Assembly (NCBI GenBank): GCA_012520995.1
Contig: JAAYNI010000023.1
Coordinates: forward strand, 1-35,383
Source: Candidatus Rifleibacteriota bacterium
GTDB taxonomy: Bacteria > Muiribacteriota > Ozemobacteria > Ozemobacterales > Ozemobacteraceae
Length of the DNA: 35,383 bases
Reading direction: 5' to 3'
Shown here: piece by piece, positions 33,816 to 35,383 of the stretch
Position numbering within the stretch: position 1 is the stretch's first letter
Layout: each line of letters starts with the position of its first letter
Translations under genes and position numbers: made by a program
Notes under the pieces: model-generated
Database searches by the model: none
What the model was told of the DNA's origin: nothing
What the model saw: the letters and a program-made list of their open reading frames with translations, nothing else

Positions 33816-35137
33816 TGAAAAGAATAGAAGCCGTAGCAGCAAAATTGAAAGTTGCCGGCAAAAAGCTGAAAATAGCAGGAAACAAACTGATTGTTGCAAG
33901 CAAGGAACTGAATGAATTCCAGCTTTCCTTGATATTGCATCTGATACTTTTTTTACTCTTTGCCCTTATGCCTCCAATGAAGGTTAGTGTCCCTAAAAAA
34001 ACCATTAAAACCATGGTTCCCATAACTCTTACAGAACCTAGAAAGAGACCTGTTGCTGGCACATCTGATCGTAAAAAAGAAGGCAACAGCATACAAAAAC
34101 CTGCAAAACCAGTAAAAAAAGCTGCAAAAGCGCCAGTTAAAAAAGCTCCTGCTAAAAAAGCAGTTGCAAAAACCACTCCTAACAAAACAACACCATCTAA
34201 ACCGGAAGTAAAAAAAGTCGCAGAAAAACCGGCCCAAACTAAGGCTGCCGCTAAACCTGTAGAAAAAGCGGAAAGCACAAAAGTTGAACAAGCAGCTCTG
34301 AAACCGCCTGTAGCACCTAAAGTTGAAAAACCTGCAGAAGCTCCTAAACCTGCAAAAAATACAACGCCTCTTCAGAAACAGGAAACCAAACCTGCCAAAA
34401 CACCTAAGGCAGTGCAGAAACAAGAGACAAAAGTCGCTGAAAATGTTCAGCCGACTCCGCCACTTCAAACAGCCAAAGCTCTCGAAACTTCTGATATAGC
34501 AGAGTTGCCGATACAGCCAAATCCTGCCAGAGAATTGACAAGACCTTTAGTTGCCGCGCTGCCTTCCATGCCTTCTACTCACTCTCCTGCACTTCAGGCT
34601 CCTTCGTTCACTGAAACAATGGATTTTTCATTCCAGCCTGCAATGCCTGAGTTTCAAGCTCCCTCTTCCACTAAAGGCTCCGCTTCGAATTCTGCTATTC
34701 CTTTCCTAATGGAAGCAACTCCTATAGAAAGCGACAGCCTTTTGAACAGCTACTTTGCCGAAACCCATGATGCTCCTCTTGCACCCAAGAGCGGAGATGC
34801 CATATCGTCTGACGGAGTCAATGTCTCTTTCATTGAAAATATAGGCGGAGATCCGATTGACAGCAATGTTACTTTGCCAGGAATAATAACTCAGATTAAG
34901 CCTGACTTCCCTGAATGGGCCAGAAAAGAAGGCGTTTCAGGCGAAGCTTCTTTCAAAGTCTTGATCAGAAAAAGCGGCATGGTCGGCGATGTACTGACAT
35001 TAAGCTCAACTATACATCCCAAACTGGCTTTAGACTGTTCTAAAACACTTAGGCGCTGGATGTTCTCACCCATGATTAAAGATGGGCAACCACAAGATAC
35101 TTGGGTAAAAATAACTGTAAAATACTCACTGGAATAA
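33815..35137 (+). CDS. tonB: TonB-family energy transducer
   Basis: Spans the periplasm to pull on outer-membrane transporters using ExbBD energy. The 440 residues begin with a cytoplasmic stretch of near-perfect 7-residue repeats (8-34). The TM follows (about 36-55) with the S-x3-H coupling motif (Ser38, His42). A long Lys/Pro/Ala-rich spacer (about 75-240) and a Pro/Ser-rich part follow. The TonB C-terminal domain (about 355-440) has IKPDFPEWARKEGVSGEASF, LRRWMFSPMIKDGQP and a final VKITVKYSLE strand. Typical TonBs are 220-290 residues, so this one is long, mainly in the spacer. The ATG overlaps the exbD stop by one nt. No terminator is recognisable after it. Confidence 0.93.
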   Translation: MKRIEAVAAKLKVAGKKLKIAGNKLIVASKELNEFQLSLILHLILFLLFALMPPMKVSVPKKTIKTMVPITLTEPRKRPVAGTSDRKKEGNSIQKPAKPVKKAAKAPVKKAPAKKAVAKTTPNKTTPSKPEVKKVAEKPAQTKAAAKPVEKAESTKVEQAALKPPVAPKVEKPAEAPKPAKNTTPLQKQETKPAKTPKAVQKQETKVAENVQPTPPLQTAKALETSDIAELPIQPNPARELTRPLVAALPSMPSTHSPALQAPSFTETMDFSFQPAMPEFQAPSSTKGSASNSAIPFLMEATPIESDSLLNSYFAETHDAPLAPKSGDAISSDGVNVSFIENIGGDPIDSNVTLPGIITQIKPDFPEWARKEGVSGEASFKVLIRKSGMVGDVLTLSSTIHPKLALDCSKTLRRWMFSPMIKDGQPQDTWVKITVKYSLE

Positions 35138-35383
35138 CTGCTAGCACTGTGTTGCAACTAAAAGCTACCTGTTTAATGCCAAGCCAGTCAGCAATCTATT
35201 CATGCTTGATTGATACAGCCGCCGCACTATAGGGTGTGGGGCGTAGGGGGTAGTGAAATACTTTTCAACTCAGTATTACAGCCAACGACTGCTTTAAGAT
35301 ATTATTAAATGATTGAAACTTTAAGATTTGAAAAACTGAGAACCAAAGCTTAAAATAAATGTACCCGATAACAAACTTTTAGC

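Noticed and set aside
33953-34468. 171-codon minus-strand open frame opposite tonB
   Set aside because: It is the antisense of the Lys/Pro/Ala-rich spacer, giving a Phe/Arg/Cys-rich low-complexity product.
35138-35383. Possible gene or terminator after tonB
   Set aside because: No open frame with start signals, no GC-rich hairpin with a T-tract; only a GTG-rich run near 35229-35254 stands out.

Overview
The window looks like a chromosomal stretch from a Gram-negative (diderm) bacterium of a poorly characterised lineage. It has moderate-to-low GC, AGA-rich arginine usage, an outer-membrane barrel beside exbB-exbD-tonB, a PPi-dependent phosphofructokinase, and a large set of prepilin-like genes. 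This mix resembles candidate phyla such as Riflebacteria, but that placement is an impression from gene content and cannot be proved from the sequence alone. There is no sign of phage, plasmid, IS element, CRISPR array, rRNA or tRNA.

Layout. (1) 1-3348, minus strand: a CFA/coclaurine-type methyltransferase, a PPi-phosphofructokinase with its own promoter, and an RNA uracil-5-methyltransferase cut by the window edge. (2) 3469-7460, plus strand: a DinG-type helicase and a phosphohexomutase, separated by 347 bp of non-coding, repeat-like DNA. (3) 7654-17708, minus strand: a four-helix-bundle (S23/IVP) gene set among repeats, then the most unusual part of the window. That is a probable operon of seven genes: a 59-aa anchored peptide, a duplicated two-gene cassette (a membrane-anchored ~305-aa protein plus a >1000-aa PilX-like prepilin, twice), and two short pseudopilins. 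(4) 17891-23608, plus strand: infC-rpmI-rplT, a TrmH/SpoU methyltransferase, and pheS-pheT. infC has a structured attenuator leader and an AUC start codon. (5) 23653-31034, plus strand: a small membrane protein, a NupC-type nucleoside transporter, a YchF-type GTPase/ATPase, an RsbU-like PP2C phosphatase, an AlkA-type glycosylase and an MFS transporter. (6) 31099-35137, plus strand: a plug-less TonB-receptor-like barrel, exbB, exbD and tonB.

How the genes work together. The translation block carries the standard autoregulated initiation-factor/ribosomal-protein arrangement. The final block is a self-contained energised outer-membrane uptake unit. The pilin block probably makes or decorates the tip of a type IV pilus or type II secretion-like pseudopilus, but no ATPase, platform protein or secretin is present here, so the assembly machine must be encoded elsewhere. 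Four recognisable promoters share a -35 hexamer TTGACT and a 17-bp spacer. The best candidate for an undescribed system is the duplicated giant-prepilin cassette with its small anchored partner at 8079-17708.
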